DNA of 64,000 nucleotides from Globomyces pollinis-pini (Eukaryota; Chytridiomycota; Chytridiomycetes; Rhizophydiales; Globomycetaceae). The translations under genes were made by a program, and so were the position numbers. A model generated the notes under the pieces. The model did not search any database. It worked only from the letters and a program-made list of their open reading frames with translations, and was not told where the DNA came from. Within the stretch, counting starts at the first letter, position 1. Each line of letters starts with the position of its first letter. Where the stretch lies: the NCBI GenBank assembly GCA_025399215.1, contig MU621117.1, positions 43,775 through 107,774 on the forward strand. Reading direction: 5' to 3'. Positions 13,277-24,206 of this stretch are shown one piece after another.

Positions 13277-13543
13277 TCAAGCAAAAAAACGCGAAAATTG
13301 CAACGCAAATTACCATTCTGAAAACCGACAACTAATTTACATTGGAATGCCGTTCTGATGAGTGAATGTTTTGAATTGTGTTATAATCAAGAGTGTAGTA
13401 CATGAATAAAATTGTTAAAATGTATTTAGACTAATGAATTAAATTTCATAGCGTCATATTTAATATTCCTTTCAGATAGTTCTTTAACTCAAGCATACAC
13501 GTTCTACAAGTGAAATCGTTTCAGTGTTAATTCAAAGGGTTGA

Positions 13544-13575
13544 TTAGGGTTACAGAAATTGTTGGTTAGGGTTAC
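13544..13575 (+). promoter_or_regulatory. paired telobox-like elements upstream of eL39
   Basis: Two exact copies of TTAGGGTTAC start at 13544 and 13566, 22 bp apart, ending 41 bp before the eL39 start codon. TTAGGG-type boxes bind Tbf1-like factors in ribosomal protein promoters of several fungi; that function here is inferred. The stretch 13277-13616 holds no gene. Confidence 0.5.
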
Positions 13576-13616
13576 AAACTGTTTGAAACACTCTGGAAAA
13601 TTTACACTTTAAGTAA

Positions 13617-13889
13617 ATGGTAAGAACCATCCATCCATCCATCAACTTCACTATCAGCATTCTTCCTTTCAACACATATCATGAATTTTACTAACATTGT
13701 CGTAGCCTTCCAACAAGTCTTTCAAAATCAAACGTGTCTTGGGAAAGAAAGCCAAACAAAACAGACCTATTCCTAACTGGATTCGTTTTAGAACTGATAA
13801 CACCATTCGGTAAGACTGGAATTTTTTTAATTCATATTAGTTACAACGCTAAACGTCGTAACTGGCGAAGAACTAAACTCGGACTTTAA
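13617..13889 (+). CDS. RPL39: 60S ribosomal protein eL39
   Basis: Small basic protein lining the ribosomal exit tunnel. Exon 1 is only the ATG (13617-13619), followed by an 86-nt intron (13620-13705). Exon 2 begins [18 protein letters not shown] and continues [18 protein letters not shown] second intron of about 31 nt is followed by [15 protein letters not shown] and a stop. The product is 51 residues, exactly the family length. Codon use is less AT-biased than in neighbours, typical of a highly expressed gene. An intron directly after the start codon is a layout also known from fungal ribosomal protein genes. Confidence 0.93.
13620..13705 (+). other. long start-codon intron of eL39 with (CCAT)4
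   Basis: This 86-nt intron begins GTAAGA and ends TCGTAG, with CTAAC at 13691. It is about three times longer than ordinary introns in this window. It contains four CCAT units at 13627-13642, a motif also present in the corresponding intron of eS26. Confidence 0.7.
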
Positions 13890-13996
13890 ATTCTCGAGTT
13901 TACTTATATACGTACGGATTGTATTCAATTTCAATTTAATACATTTGTTGTAGTCATTATTCTTTTTTATTTTGCTTTTTGAGTTTTCTTTTGCTA

Positions 13997-14910
13997 ATGA
14001 TTGGGAATGATATTGGTCGCTTTGGAATGGAGAATTATCTCTATGATATGGTATGATATCATACTACACGAATAGGAAGAGTCTCATCCCAGACATTTGA
14101 AATGGAAATCATTGATAAATAATTCTTTGATTGTTGGACGAGGAACAGGTGAAAGTTGGTGGAGTCAAACTTCAAGTAAAAGAAACAATAGATTGTTAAA
14201 CTGTTTTAGCTAATCCACATGAACCAAATTTGAATCTTCAAAATCAGACCCTTGATAAAGAGTCCAACACCAATAATCAATTTATATCTTGCGACTACTT
14301 TGGTGGGAATTTCAAGACTCCCTCAAACCATCTATGGATGGACTTTAATATTCCAACTGCAATTAAATATCTACCAAGTAATTGGTTAAACCAAATTGTA
14401 ATTGACTGGTCAACTTGGAGATATCTCAAACCCCTACAAACTGATTCTGGCAGTCAGATCCAATTGATTAGGTTATGGAGTGATTTGTTGACCACTAAAG
14501 GACAATTTATATTTGAACATTCCTTATCAAGTTATCGAATAATCCATGAAAAACAGTTGAATGAATATCAAAAGTGTGGGTTGGAAGAGACTTATTGGGA
14601 GCATGACAATCCATCACATATCGTAATTACTTTCAGTGATATACCAGTACAGCTCTTTGAGTTGGATAAATCAATGTACAAAGGGAAATATCTCAAACAA
14701 CAGATACGACATATTATACCAGGTGAGAAAGAGGGCAAAGCACAGAATATAATTCATCAAAAGTTACAAGAAGGTAGTTTAAGGAGAATAGCAGCAGTAT
14801 ATGAAGACCAGTTTAGTTCATATTTCCAGAGCGTCAGAGTTGTAAGTGAGGGACAGTATAAGATTCCTACGACTGGATTGATTAGACAGTGGATAGAGTT
14901 GACCAAATGA
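13997..14910 (+). CDS. conserved-looking protein of unknown function
   Basis: I do not recognise the family. Three exons join in frame: MIGNDIGRFGMENYLYDM, an exon containing SLIVGRGTGESWW, and a 226-codon last exon. The introns are about 25 and 34 nt, and the first starts with a perfect palindrome. The last exon is soluble and mixed alpha/beta in character, with DWSTWRYL and a lysine/glutamine-rich C-terminal third. There is no signal peptide or membrane segment. The core VIDWSTWRYLKPL, followed by a segment of hydrophobic strands, vaguely recalls a Rossmann-like methyltransferase, but no SAM-binding glycine motif is clear. Start chosen at the first in-frame Met after eL39. Confidence 0.6.
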
Positions 14911-14974
14911 ATGAATAAATAATTAATCTTGACACCAATCTCGTCCTTTACTTTACATTTGACAATTCCGTTGG

Positions 14975-15030
14975 TACTTTACCTCACACAATTCCTTACT
15001 TTACCTCATACAGTTACTTACTTTACCTCA
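14975..15030 (+). repeat. three 22-bp-spaced TACTTTACCTCA repeats upstream of SFC1
   Basis: The 12-mer TACTTTACCTCA starts at 14975, 14997 and 15019, exactly 22 bp apart, with similar spacer sequence (YACARTT). A weaker relative, TACTTTACAT, lies at 14949. The array sits 170-225 bp before the carrier start codon in an otherwise empty 287-bp spacer. It may be a helical-phase-spaced binding array or a degenerate tandem repeat. Confidence 0.6.
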
Positions 15031-15154
15031 CACAGTTCCTTCCTTACTTCATCTCTAACTGTCTGTTTCAGTGTGACTGATTTTCGGCATTAATATCACT
15101 CTCTTCAATCTCACATGTGAAAAATCAATGGGGCTTGTGACTCTCATTGTCAGT

Positions 15155-15162
15155 ATAAAAAT
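15155..15162 (+). promoter_or_regulatory. probable TATA box of SFC1
   Basis: TATAAAAA lies 43 bp before the start codon of the mitochondrial carrier gene. The same octamer lies 53 bp before the start of FUN14 gene B at 32440, which supports a promoter role. Confidence 0.5.
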
Positions 15163-15197
15163 CCCTTGATATTCTTTTACTATAACTTTGATAGAAA

Positions 15198-16379
15198 ATG
15201 TCTGCTACGAAAAAGAAACCTAAAAATCTATCTGCTCATTTGATCGCTGGTGGAATTGCTGGTGGTTGTGAAGCATTGACCTGTCATCCTTTAGATACTA
15301 TAAAAGTTCGTTTGCAACTACGCGGTGAGCGTACTGTAAGAGCTAAACCTCTATCTACTGTTGCTAATGCCGCTGCTGCTGCTGCCACCAAGGTTTGCGT
15401 TTCCTTACCTCTAATTTCTTAGCCTAAATCTCAAAATTTCATTGCCGTCGGTGTCGGAATTGTACAGAAAGAAGGGTTTCTATCTTTATACAAAGGTTTA
15501 GGTGCTGTTTTTACCGGAATCGTTCCAAAGATGGCTATTCGTTTTTCATCTTTTGAATACTTTCAATCAAAATTGGCTGGACCGGATGGTAAAGTTACTT
15601 CTACAGGAACTTTCGTTTGTAAGTTATATGCCCAGAATAACTGTTTTCATAGCTGGTTTACTCGCTGGTGCGACCGAGTCTGTTGCAGTAGTCACCCCCA
15701 TGGATGGTACGTTACAGATGAATTATTAAACGCTCTTTAGTTATCAAGATTCGTTTGCAAGCACAAAGACATTCAATGACCGATCCATTAGATATCCCCA
15801 AATATCGAAATGCAGCTCATTGTGCATATGTGATGATCAAAGAAGAAGGATTTGGATCTTTATATAAAGGTGTAACATTGACAATTATTAGACAAGGTAT
15901 AATATTATCACATTTCTGATATCAAATAGGAACGAACCAAGCCGCTAACTTTACTGTTTATCACTTCTTGAAGGACAAATTGATGAAATATCATGGATCA
16001 GAAACTTTACCTTCTTATGAAACTTTAGTGGTCGGATTTATATCTGGTGCTTGTGGACCACTTTTCAACGCTCCGGTCGATACCATCAAGACCCGTATTC
16101 AAAAGAACCCATCCACTGAAAACGGATTTACCAGGGCTGTTAATATTTCAAAGAACATTCTACAAAACGAAGGATGGACTGCCTTTTATCGAGGATTGAC
16201 TCCTCGTGTATTGCGAGTTGCCCCAGGACAGTCTATCGTGTTTGTGGTAAGATTGATTGTTTATCAAACGTGCTAATCTATAGGTTTATGAACGTGTTTA
16301 TAAATGGATCAGCGAAATGAATGCTAAAGTAGACGTTGGTGAAGTTGAAAAAGCTGCTATTATGGTTGATGAACAATAA
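15198..16379 (+). CDS. SFC1: mitochondrial succinate/fumarate carrier
   Basis: Inner-membrane exchanger of the SLC25 family, expected to swap cytosolic succinate for mitochondrial fumarate during growth on two-carbon compounds. Three carrier repeats are visible, with signatures HPLDTIKVRLQ, TPMDVIKIRLQ (split by an intron at about 15704-15737) and APVDTIKTRIQ. The KEGFLSLYKGLGAV and EGWTAFYRGLTPR motifs close repeats 1 and 3. The N-terminal HLIAGGIAGGCEALTCHPLD is typical of Acr1/Sfc1. Introns are about 27-34 nt. The product is about 320 residues, normal for the family. Exact substrate assignment follows the close resemblance to Sfc1. Confidence 0.88.
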
Positions 16380-16471
16380 ATAACCTAACATTATACATGA
16401 ATAGTCTCTTTTTTCTTTTCTTTAGTAAAATAACGTTATTTAAGCAGTCAGTGTAGAATACTTTTTTCCCA

Positions 16472-18411
16472 ATGTTTTGGTGTCGTTTTGGTTTGTGGAA
16501 ATCAAAGAGGTTTTGGACCACAAACACTTTTAGAGTCGCTAGGCCATTACTGTTGTTAAAGACATGTAATCTGCATACTCGTTTCTCTCTAGCTCTATCA
16601 TCCTTCCATCGTTCAAATTTGGATGGTCTGAAAGTGGGTCATTCACAATTGAATCAGTACCATCTTTTATCAATTTCAATACTGCCCATTTCAATCTCTG
16701 GGATTATTCAATGGATGCATTCCACTCTCTTATCCTTGACCAGTTCATTTTTATTTCTCCGTAGATTTATTACACTTGGGACTATTTTTATTCCAATCAT
16801 CGTCACTTTCCCTATTTGGTATTTCATAGAATTCAAAATCAAATCAGGATTGAATCCGAGTCTTTGGTGGGTTCATTGGTACAATTTTTACACATTAACC
16901 ATCTAGGTTAGTGTGGTCAATTGAATTTTCTGGGCCGACATTCACCAAAGTAAATATTCTCCACCACCTAAATCCTAGTTGGGTCAATGGTGTTCTTCAC
17001 GATCAGACTTATTTCCTCCTGAAGTAACACGATGTTTGTGTAAATTACAATCTAATGGAAAACCACATTCATTAAAATATACTGTGAAGCTCATTCAAGA
17101 AAGTTTAAATCAACCTATCGAGACGATATTCTCTTATTTTGGGGAGAAACCGGTTGGGGTTGGAGCAATTGCTCAAGGTAAAAAGTCAAGGTTAACAATT
17201 GTAAGTCTATCACGCGAAGCTGCATGACAAGGAACAAACTGATGTCGCAGTAAAGGTCTTGCACCCTGGTGTCAAGGCTATGGTTGAAAATGATTTAAAA
17301 ATAATGTTAATGGTAGCAACAGCATTAGAATATATCATACCTGAACTTCATTGGTTAAGTTTACCTGATGAAGTATCCATGTTTTCCAAAATGATGCAAC
17401 AGCAGCTTGATTTACGAATTGAATCTGATAACTTGATTACATTTATAGATAACTTTGGCAAATGGAAACAAGTGGGATTTCCACAACCGTTACAGTCAAC
17501 TATGAATCTCAATTCTCATTCAGATATTTTAATCGAAACTTGGATTGATGGTATTCCACTAGATCACTTTTTAAAATGGGGTCCAAGTACTTTTGATAAA
17601 AAAATTGCTACCATTGGATTGACAGCGTTTTTGGTAATTTACTCGCATTTGGTAATTATTTTAGAAAATGCTGATTTTGGATAATCATCTTCATGCGGAT
17701 TTACATCCTGGTAAAAATGTTTGTTTAATAGTTAGGAAATATTTTGGTGTCATTCCAAAAAATTGATAAAGATAACTTTAACTCCACTCCAGAATTTGTC
17801 TCAAAGAGTATACTAATGGATCTTCAACATATTTCAAACCCTAGCGACTGGAAATCATACTTGTTATCATTGGAACATGAATATGAACCTTTTTTGTACT
17901 TCATTGATGCTGGTCTCGTTTCAAATCTATCATCCACGCATTTCACAAACTTTTTAGACCTGTTTAAAGCGATAACTGAATTTGATGGGCAAATGATTTC
18001 AAAACTTATGGTACAACGATCGAAAACACCATCAACTGTTCGAGATTTTGCTGGATTCAGTTATTCAATGGGTGCATTTATGAAAAGGATAAAGAAAAAT
18101 ACCCTGGCTTTGGGAGAGATTTATGTTTCCGAAATTTTACAATTTGTATTCCAAACTGTCCGACAACATCATGTTAAAATTGATGGTGATTTTGCTAACG
18201 TTGCGGTAGCGATTTTACTATTGGAAGGGATTGGAAGGCAGTTGGGTAATTATAACAATGATGCTAATATTGTTTAGAACCGGAAATGGATCTATTGAAA
18301 GCCTCAATACCTTTTTTGAAACAAGCATTTATGGCTCGAATGGATGGTGATATTTCTTCAACCGAAAGTCATTTTGTAACTCTAATTAGAAGCTATTTAC
18401 GGTTTGTGTAA
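16472..18411 (+). CDS. ADCK2-like UbiB/ABC1 atypical kinase
   Basis: Atypical kinase of the UbiB family, usually mitochondrial and linked to coenzyme Q and lipid metabolism. The family KxGQ motif appears as FTKLGQWCSSRSDLFP. The nucleotide loop reads GVGAIAQVY, the lysine motif VAVKVLHPG, the catalytic loop HADLHPGN (about 17692-17730), and the metal motif FIDAGLVS, with Ala for Phe as in ADCK2 relatives. The first 140 residues are hydrophobic and basic, fitting a mitochondrial presequence plus membrane segment. Seven or so introns of 25-36 nt interrupt it, including one just before the last exon ending LIRSYLRFV. Roughly 570 residues. Confidence 0.82.
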
Positions 18412-18503
18412 ATCTCGATTGAATCAATATACTTTATTTATTCGTTAATATTAAACCAAATATTTCAATTTATTATTCAGCGTATAGAAATATGTCGACA
18501 AAC

Positions 18504-20482
18504 TTAAGCTGATCGACTCTTTTCACGACTTATAAATAATTCCAAAACAATCTCATCTTTATCTTTGATCCTTTCTTTCTTCTTTTTGGCTGCATGCATG
18601 GCTCTATCATGCGGACTGTCGTGATATCCGAAAGTTGGTCGAGGGATATGAGCGTTGTTGATATGATTATTACTCGATTCGACCAAACTCTCGTGAGAAT
18701 GGTTTGTATCTGGTATATCAGCCAAATGAAACCCTGCTATTTGTCTCGTGTTATTCATATGACCAAACTTTCTTTGATGTTTCTTCTCTGGTGGATCATC
18801 AGTGGGTGGGACAGGTGGAACATAGTCTTTCTGTAATTGATAACCAAAACCTTTTGGACAATAAATAGCTCCTTCTGATAATGTCCTTGTTCTGCCTTTC
18901 AAATGATTCAAATCTATTTGGTATTCAATTTCATCTTTTGGTCCATCGCCATCTTTATGTGTCGCTGGTTTGTTAATGTGCGCTCTACTTGATCGCATAT
19001 TGTTTTTTTGTTTCTCTGTAGGTGCCGCATCTAGTTTATGGCATATCAATTCCAAATAGAGATCATTGTATTTATCAGAAAATCTAGCAAAGGTTCCCGC
19101 TTCTATCGATTTAATTGAAATAATCCTTAACTTGCTATCTTGTAACGATATGGACTCCATACCAACTCATCTTTCGTATCATGCTTTAATTTGTTGATCA
19201 CACCATCCAGGTTTGGCACTTCGAATCCTAACCGTTATTCGTTACATAGATACCTATTCCCACTAATGGAGATAGCTGAGAGTTATGTTCAGTAAATGCT
19301 ACCCCAGTATCTGCATTACTCACTTCTGTAAAACACAAGCAGCATGTGGAACTCCTCATATCATTTCCTAGCCAATAAAACACTGAATCGGTTAATCCAA
19401 CAACAAAGTCATCCATATCTACTAACCGAAAGCCAGATCCTTTCGTTAAAGCATTTTTAGCTGTCATAGCTGCTCCTGTTTTTCTTAAACTTATTTGAGC
19501 TTGTAATTCAGTAGGTTCTGTACTATTCTTTGCTTCTTTATCTTTTCCTTTTGCTTGCGCTTTGGAGTTTTTGATTTGAAATAATGACTCATACATTAAT
19601 ACTGTGGCATCTGCCTTTGATGTAGCAACAGTGAAATAAGCTACTCGAGCAAACCACTACAATGCATTTAACAAAAGAAACTTTACTTGTTTTTGTCCAT
19701 TCTCGTTTAAATTGTTATCTGGCATCTCAATCAATCTTATTTGAATGTTGTTTGGATCTTTCATTATTGCCATTTTCACTCCATCAAATGCCATAATGTC
19801 CAATACTAACTCGAACCCCTTGGCAACCATTCGTTTGATTAATCTGGGCAAAAAATGGACGTAAATGACTAGATATTCATAATCATGTTTTTCAATCATC
19901 TGTTTGTTTTCTTTTGTCGTTTCTTTTAATGGTGCCGTTGCTTCATCATTTTTTGTATCACGATCTTTTTGTTTTTGATATTCTTTGGTGTATTGAGTAA
20001 ACTAAGTTTAGAGGGGTAAAATTATACCTCTAAATCCTCTTCAAAGACCAATTGAACGCGATGTAAGTCTTTGTTACTACCGAACGCGAGTGAAGGATAT
20101 GATAAGCCCAATACCCTTAAGCTGCTCTCTCCTTGTCCTTTCATTTCATCTTCATGTTCTTCTTGAAGATTTGTTTTTTTTACATGACTAGATTCCATTG
20201 TTTTTCCAAATGCTTGTCTGGTATTTGCTGGTTGAATTGGATTAGCAACTACTGGTTTAAAAGAAAACTGCTCTCCATCAAAGTCTAGATTCATTCCCAG
20301 TGATTTATAGAAATCTATCGTTCTGTCGGAATCACGACATTTAAACCTTGATTTAGATTATCTGTATTGATTTTACCGAAAGTATCTTAATTTAAAAAAA
20401 TCCCTTATTGGTGGAGGTTTTGAGACTTTCTTATTTGAGGGAATAGCTTGTTTTGCCTGTAAAGGTTTAATCATAACCGACA
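18504..20482 (-). CDS. protein with two glyoxalase-like (VOC) domains and low-complexity inserts
   Basis: The N-terminal part contains FRFKCRDSDRTIDFYKSLGM, the usual opening of a vicinal oxygen chelate (glyoxalase/dioxygenase) fold. That half-fold ends near IMKDPNNIQIRLIEMPD. A second copy begins WFARVAYFTVATSKADATVL and ends FARFSDKYNDLYLELICHKL. Lysine/glutamate-rich inserts break both copies. A polar tail of about 140 residues follows, rich in His, Asn, Pro and Lys. Metal-binding residues cannot be assigned with confidence, so enzyme activity is uncertain. Six exons joined by introns of 25-32 nt. Start at 20482 (MSVMIKPLQ). Confidence 0.65.
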
Positions 20483-20640
20483 TTTTCAGTATGGAGCAAA
20501 AGTACGCGATGCGACTGAATTGAAGCAGTTGCACATCATATTATATTCATTTAAGATACCATTATTAAGCTAAATGATTTACTCATATACCTTTCCGATC
20601 GGTTTTTCAAGACACGTAACTAATACCATTTTCAATATAT

Positions 20641-20669
20641 AAGAACTGTTCTTACTGTTCTTAAAGAAC
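20641..20669. promoter_or_regulatory. double palindrome in the divergent VOC/SNU114 promoter
   Basis: AAGAAC-T-GTTCTT (20641-20653) is followed after ACT by GTTCTT-A-AAGAAC (20657-20669). Each half is a perfect inverted repeat around one base, and the two are in opposite arrangement. It lies in the 306-bp spacer between two divergent genes; a dimeric regulator site is plausible. The rest of the spacer shows nothing I can name. Confidence 0.45.
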
Positions 20670-20788
20670 AATACAAATTGCATCTATTTCAATCTTCTCT
20701 ACAACAATGATTCTATAGTTCAGATTTCACAGTGAAGTGGCTTGTTCTTACCTTAAATTTTCTTTCAGATCCAATCAAATTTTTAGAA

Positions 20789-23700
20789 ATGGATGAGGAT
20801 TTGTATGATGAATTTGGTTTGATAAAAATTGTTTTGATTCGGTAGGAAACTATATTGGTCCTGACTTGGAAGAAAGCGACAATGAATCTGTAGATCAACC
20901 CATTCAAAGAGGAGTTATCGAAGATGAAGAGATGGAAGAAGAGGATCAAACCGAGAGCAATGCGTTAGCTAGAATGGAAGATATCGTTCCAAATCAAATT
21001 GTTTTACATGAAGATAAGAAATACTATCCAAGTGCTGAAGAAGTTTATGGTACTGGAGTTGAGGCATTGGTCCACGAGGAAGATGCACAACCATTGACTG
21101 AACCAATTATTGCACCCGTTAAAGAAGTATTGTCCTTTATCCAAGAGAAAGACTTACCAATTACCTATTATAGCAAAGAGTATCACACTTATTTGATAAT
21201 ATTATAGGTTTATGGCAGATTTATTGGCACATCCTGACCTTATCCGTAACATTGCAGTAGTAGGCCATTTACATCACGGAAAGACATCGTTCATGGATAT
21301 GCTTTTAACACATACACATGACATTTTTTCGGATATGGATAAGCAAATAAGATATACTGATGTACATTTAATGGAAAGAGATAGAGGATTGAGTATTAAA
21401 AGTATGCCAATGACTTTTATATTGCAAAATCTAAAACACAAATCTCACTTGATGAATTTTATTGATACTCCTGGTCATGTCAACTTTACCGGTGAAGTGA
21501 CTGCGTCACTAAGAATTGCAGACGGTGCAATTTTATTGGTAGATGCAGTGGAGGGGGTAAGTTTTTTTGATATCAAATCCAGTTTGCTTCTTGAACAATA
21601 CCCCATATGATTGTATGTTGATTTAATTTTAATAGGTGATGGCTAATACTGAACGAATTATCAAGCAAATGGTAGCTGAAAAGGTGCCATTTTTCTTGGT
21701 CATAAACAAAGTGGACAGATTGATCCTAGAATTAAAATTACCGCCACAAGATGCTTTCTTTAAACTTAAACATACAATCGAGGAAGTAAATTCAGTGTTA
21801 TCCAAAATATCAGATGTTCGTTTATCCCCAGAAGCAGGGAATGTTTGTTTTGCCAGTGCTCAAATGGGATGGTGCTTCTCTTTAAAATCTTTTGCAACTA
21901 TGTATCAAGAAAATTCCACAGGTAAGGGCAATATACCATATAATGGAAGATATTATAATACCTTTTTACAACTTTCATGATGATTTTAACTTTATTAGAG
22001 TCTTTTGATGTTGATGCTTTTGCTAGAAGACTTTGGGGTGATATTTACTTCGATCCAAATACACGAACATTCAAAAGAACTCCCCCTGCCGGAGTGAAGC
22101 ATCGATCGTTTACCCACTTTATTTTGGAACCTCTTTATAAGCTCTATGGTCAGGTATGTAGTTATGATTTTAATCACCAGACTATTGCAGAAGATACCGT
22201 AACGTTAAAAAAAACACTGGGATCATTAGGAATCCATCTTAAACCCGCCTTTTTTAAAATGAATGTAAAGCCATTACTCAGGGAAGTATGCTTCAGATTT
22301 TTTGGAAGTTTGAACGGATTGGGAGATATGTGTGCAAACTTAATACCTTCTCCAGTAGTTAATGCACCTTCCAAAATCGAACATATATACACAGGAGACC
22401 TTAATACAAAGTATTCCAATGCTATGCTAGAATGCCAAGCAGATGGTCCACTTATGATCCAAATTGTTAAACTGTACAACGCCGAAAATGTTGTTAAATT
22501 TGATGCATTTGGTCGGATATTTAGTGGAACCATTAAAGTTGGACAAAAAGTTAGAGTTTTAGGGGAAGGCTACTCTCCTGATGATGAAGAGGAAATGACC
22601 GTTCAAGAAGTTACTGGATTGTCGATTTATAATTCAAGGTTGAACAGTACCCAACTAACTTGACAGATACAAAATCAAAGTTGAGCAGGCGTTTGCCGGA
22701 AATTGGGTTATGATTCATGGTGTCGATTCATCCATTCTAAAAACCGCAACAATCACAGATACAAACGTGGATGAGGATGAACCAGTCTTTATATTCCGAC
22801 CACTTCGATTCGATACCCAACCTGTTTTAAAAGTAGCTGTGGAACCAATCAACCCAACTGAACTACCAAAGATGTTGGATGGACTAAGAAAGATTAACAA
22901 ATCGTATCCGATGGCTTTGACAAAGGTATGATATCATGGTATCTAAGTTTCAGGTGGAAGAATCTGGTGAGCATATTATATTAGGAACTGGAGAGCTGTT
23001 TTTAGATTGTGTTTTGCACGATCTTCGAAAGCTATACTCAGAAATTGATATCAAAGTTGCAGATCCAGTAGTAAGATTCTGTGAGACTGTTGTTGAAGTT
23101 TCTTCAATTAAATGTTATGCAGAAACACCAAACAAAAAGTATGTTTGATTTTCTAACATTAGAAACAAAATAACAATGATTTGTGAACCGTTAGAGAGAG
23201 GAATTGCAGAAGATATTGAAAGTTATAAAATTAATATCAAAGCACCGGCAAAAGAATTGGGATCTTATTTTGAAAAGAAGTATGAATGGGACTTGCTGGC
23301 TGCGAGAAACATTTGGGCTTTCGGACCTGATGATAATGGACCAAATATTTTGATTAATGATACACTACCATCAGAAGTAAGGTGCTTTTTTTTCACACTT
23401 CGTTAGACCAACAAAAAGTTGCTTTTTTCAATCAAGGACTCTATCAGGCAAGGATTTCAATGGGGTGTTCGTGAAGGACCATTAACAGATGAACGTAAGT
23501 TCTAATACTTAATCGTTTTAGCGATTCGTAATGTGAAATTTAGGATCCTAGGAGCCAATATTGCCACCGAACCTATTTACAGAGGAGGTGGGCAAATCAT
23601 TCCAACTGCTCGTCGAGTCTGTTATTCATCCTTTTTGACAGCAACTCCTCGATTAATGGAGCCTATATACTATGTTGAAATTCAGGCACCAGCAGATTGC

Positions 23701-24144
23701 GTATCTGCTGTATATACTGTCTTAGCTCGCCGAAGGTTTTTTTGTTATGAAAGTTAACATTTAGAGGGCATGTCACCCAAGATCTCCCAAAGCCTGGTTC
23801 TCCACTTTACACAGTAAAAGCATTGATCCCAGCTATTGATTCATGTGGATTTGAAACCGATCTGAGAACCCATACTCAAGGACAAGCATTTTGTCAGCAA
23901 ATCTTTGATCATTGGCAGGTAAATGACTATAGTTAATGGCAAGATTGTTCCTGGTGATCCACTAGATAAGTCCATTGTACTTCGTCCATTAGAGCCAAGT
24001 CCTGCACCTCACCTGGCTCGAGATTTCCTCATCAAAACTAGAAGACGAAAAGGATTAAGTGAAGATGTTTCCATCACCAAGTTCTTTGACGATCCTATGA
24101 TTGTCGAATTGGCTAAACAAGAGGGAAGTTTGTTAAATATTTGA
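20789..24144 (+). CDS. SNU114: U5 snRNP GTPase Snu114 / EFTUD2
   Basis: EF-2-like GTPase of the spliceosomal U5 snRNP, regulating Prp8/Brr2 remodelling. It starts [10 protein letters not shown], then after a 29-nt intron [10 protein letters not shown], the diagnostic Snu114 N-terminus. The G1 loop is [12 protein letters not shown]3 is DTPGHVNF, and G4 is VINKVDRL. The C-terminus, [20 protein letters not shown], matches EFTUD2. About ten introns, mostly 25-35 nt. Roughly 1000 residues, the family norm. It converges with the WD40 gene 62 bp downstream. As a core splicing factor it acts on the tiny introns seen throughout this window. Confidence 0.93.
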
Positions 24145-24206
24145 GCACTCAATAAACAACATTTAATCAATCCAAAAACAATTATATATTCTTCTCTTTA
24201 AAGAGA

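Noticed and set aside
13544..13575. TTAGGG repeats as a telomere or interstitial telomere
   Set aside because: Only two isolated copies separated by unrelated sequence, located in a promoter; no tandem array.
20641..20669. Heat-shock element
   Set aside because: The GAA and TTC units are not spaced as nGAAnnTTCn pentamers; the arms are 6-bp palindromic repeats with single-base centres.
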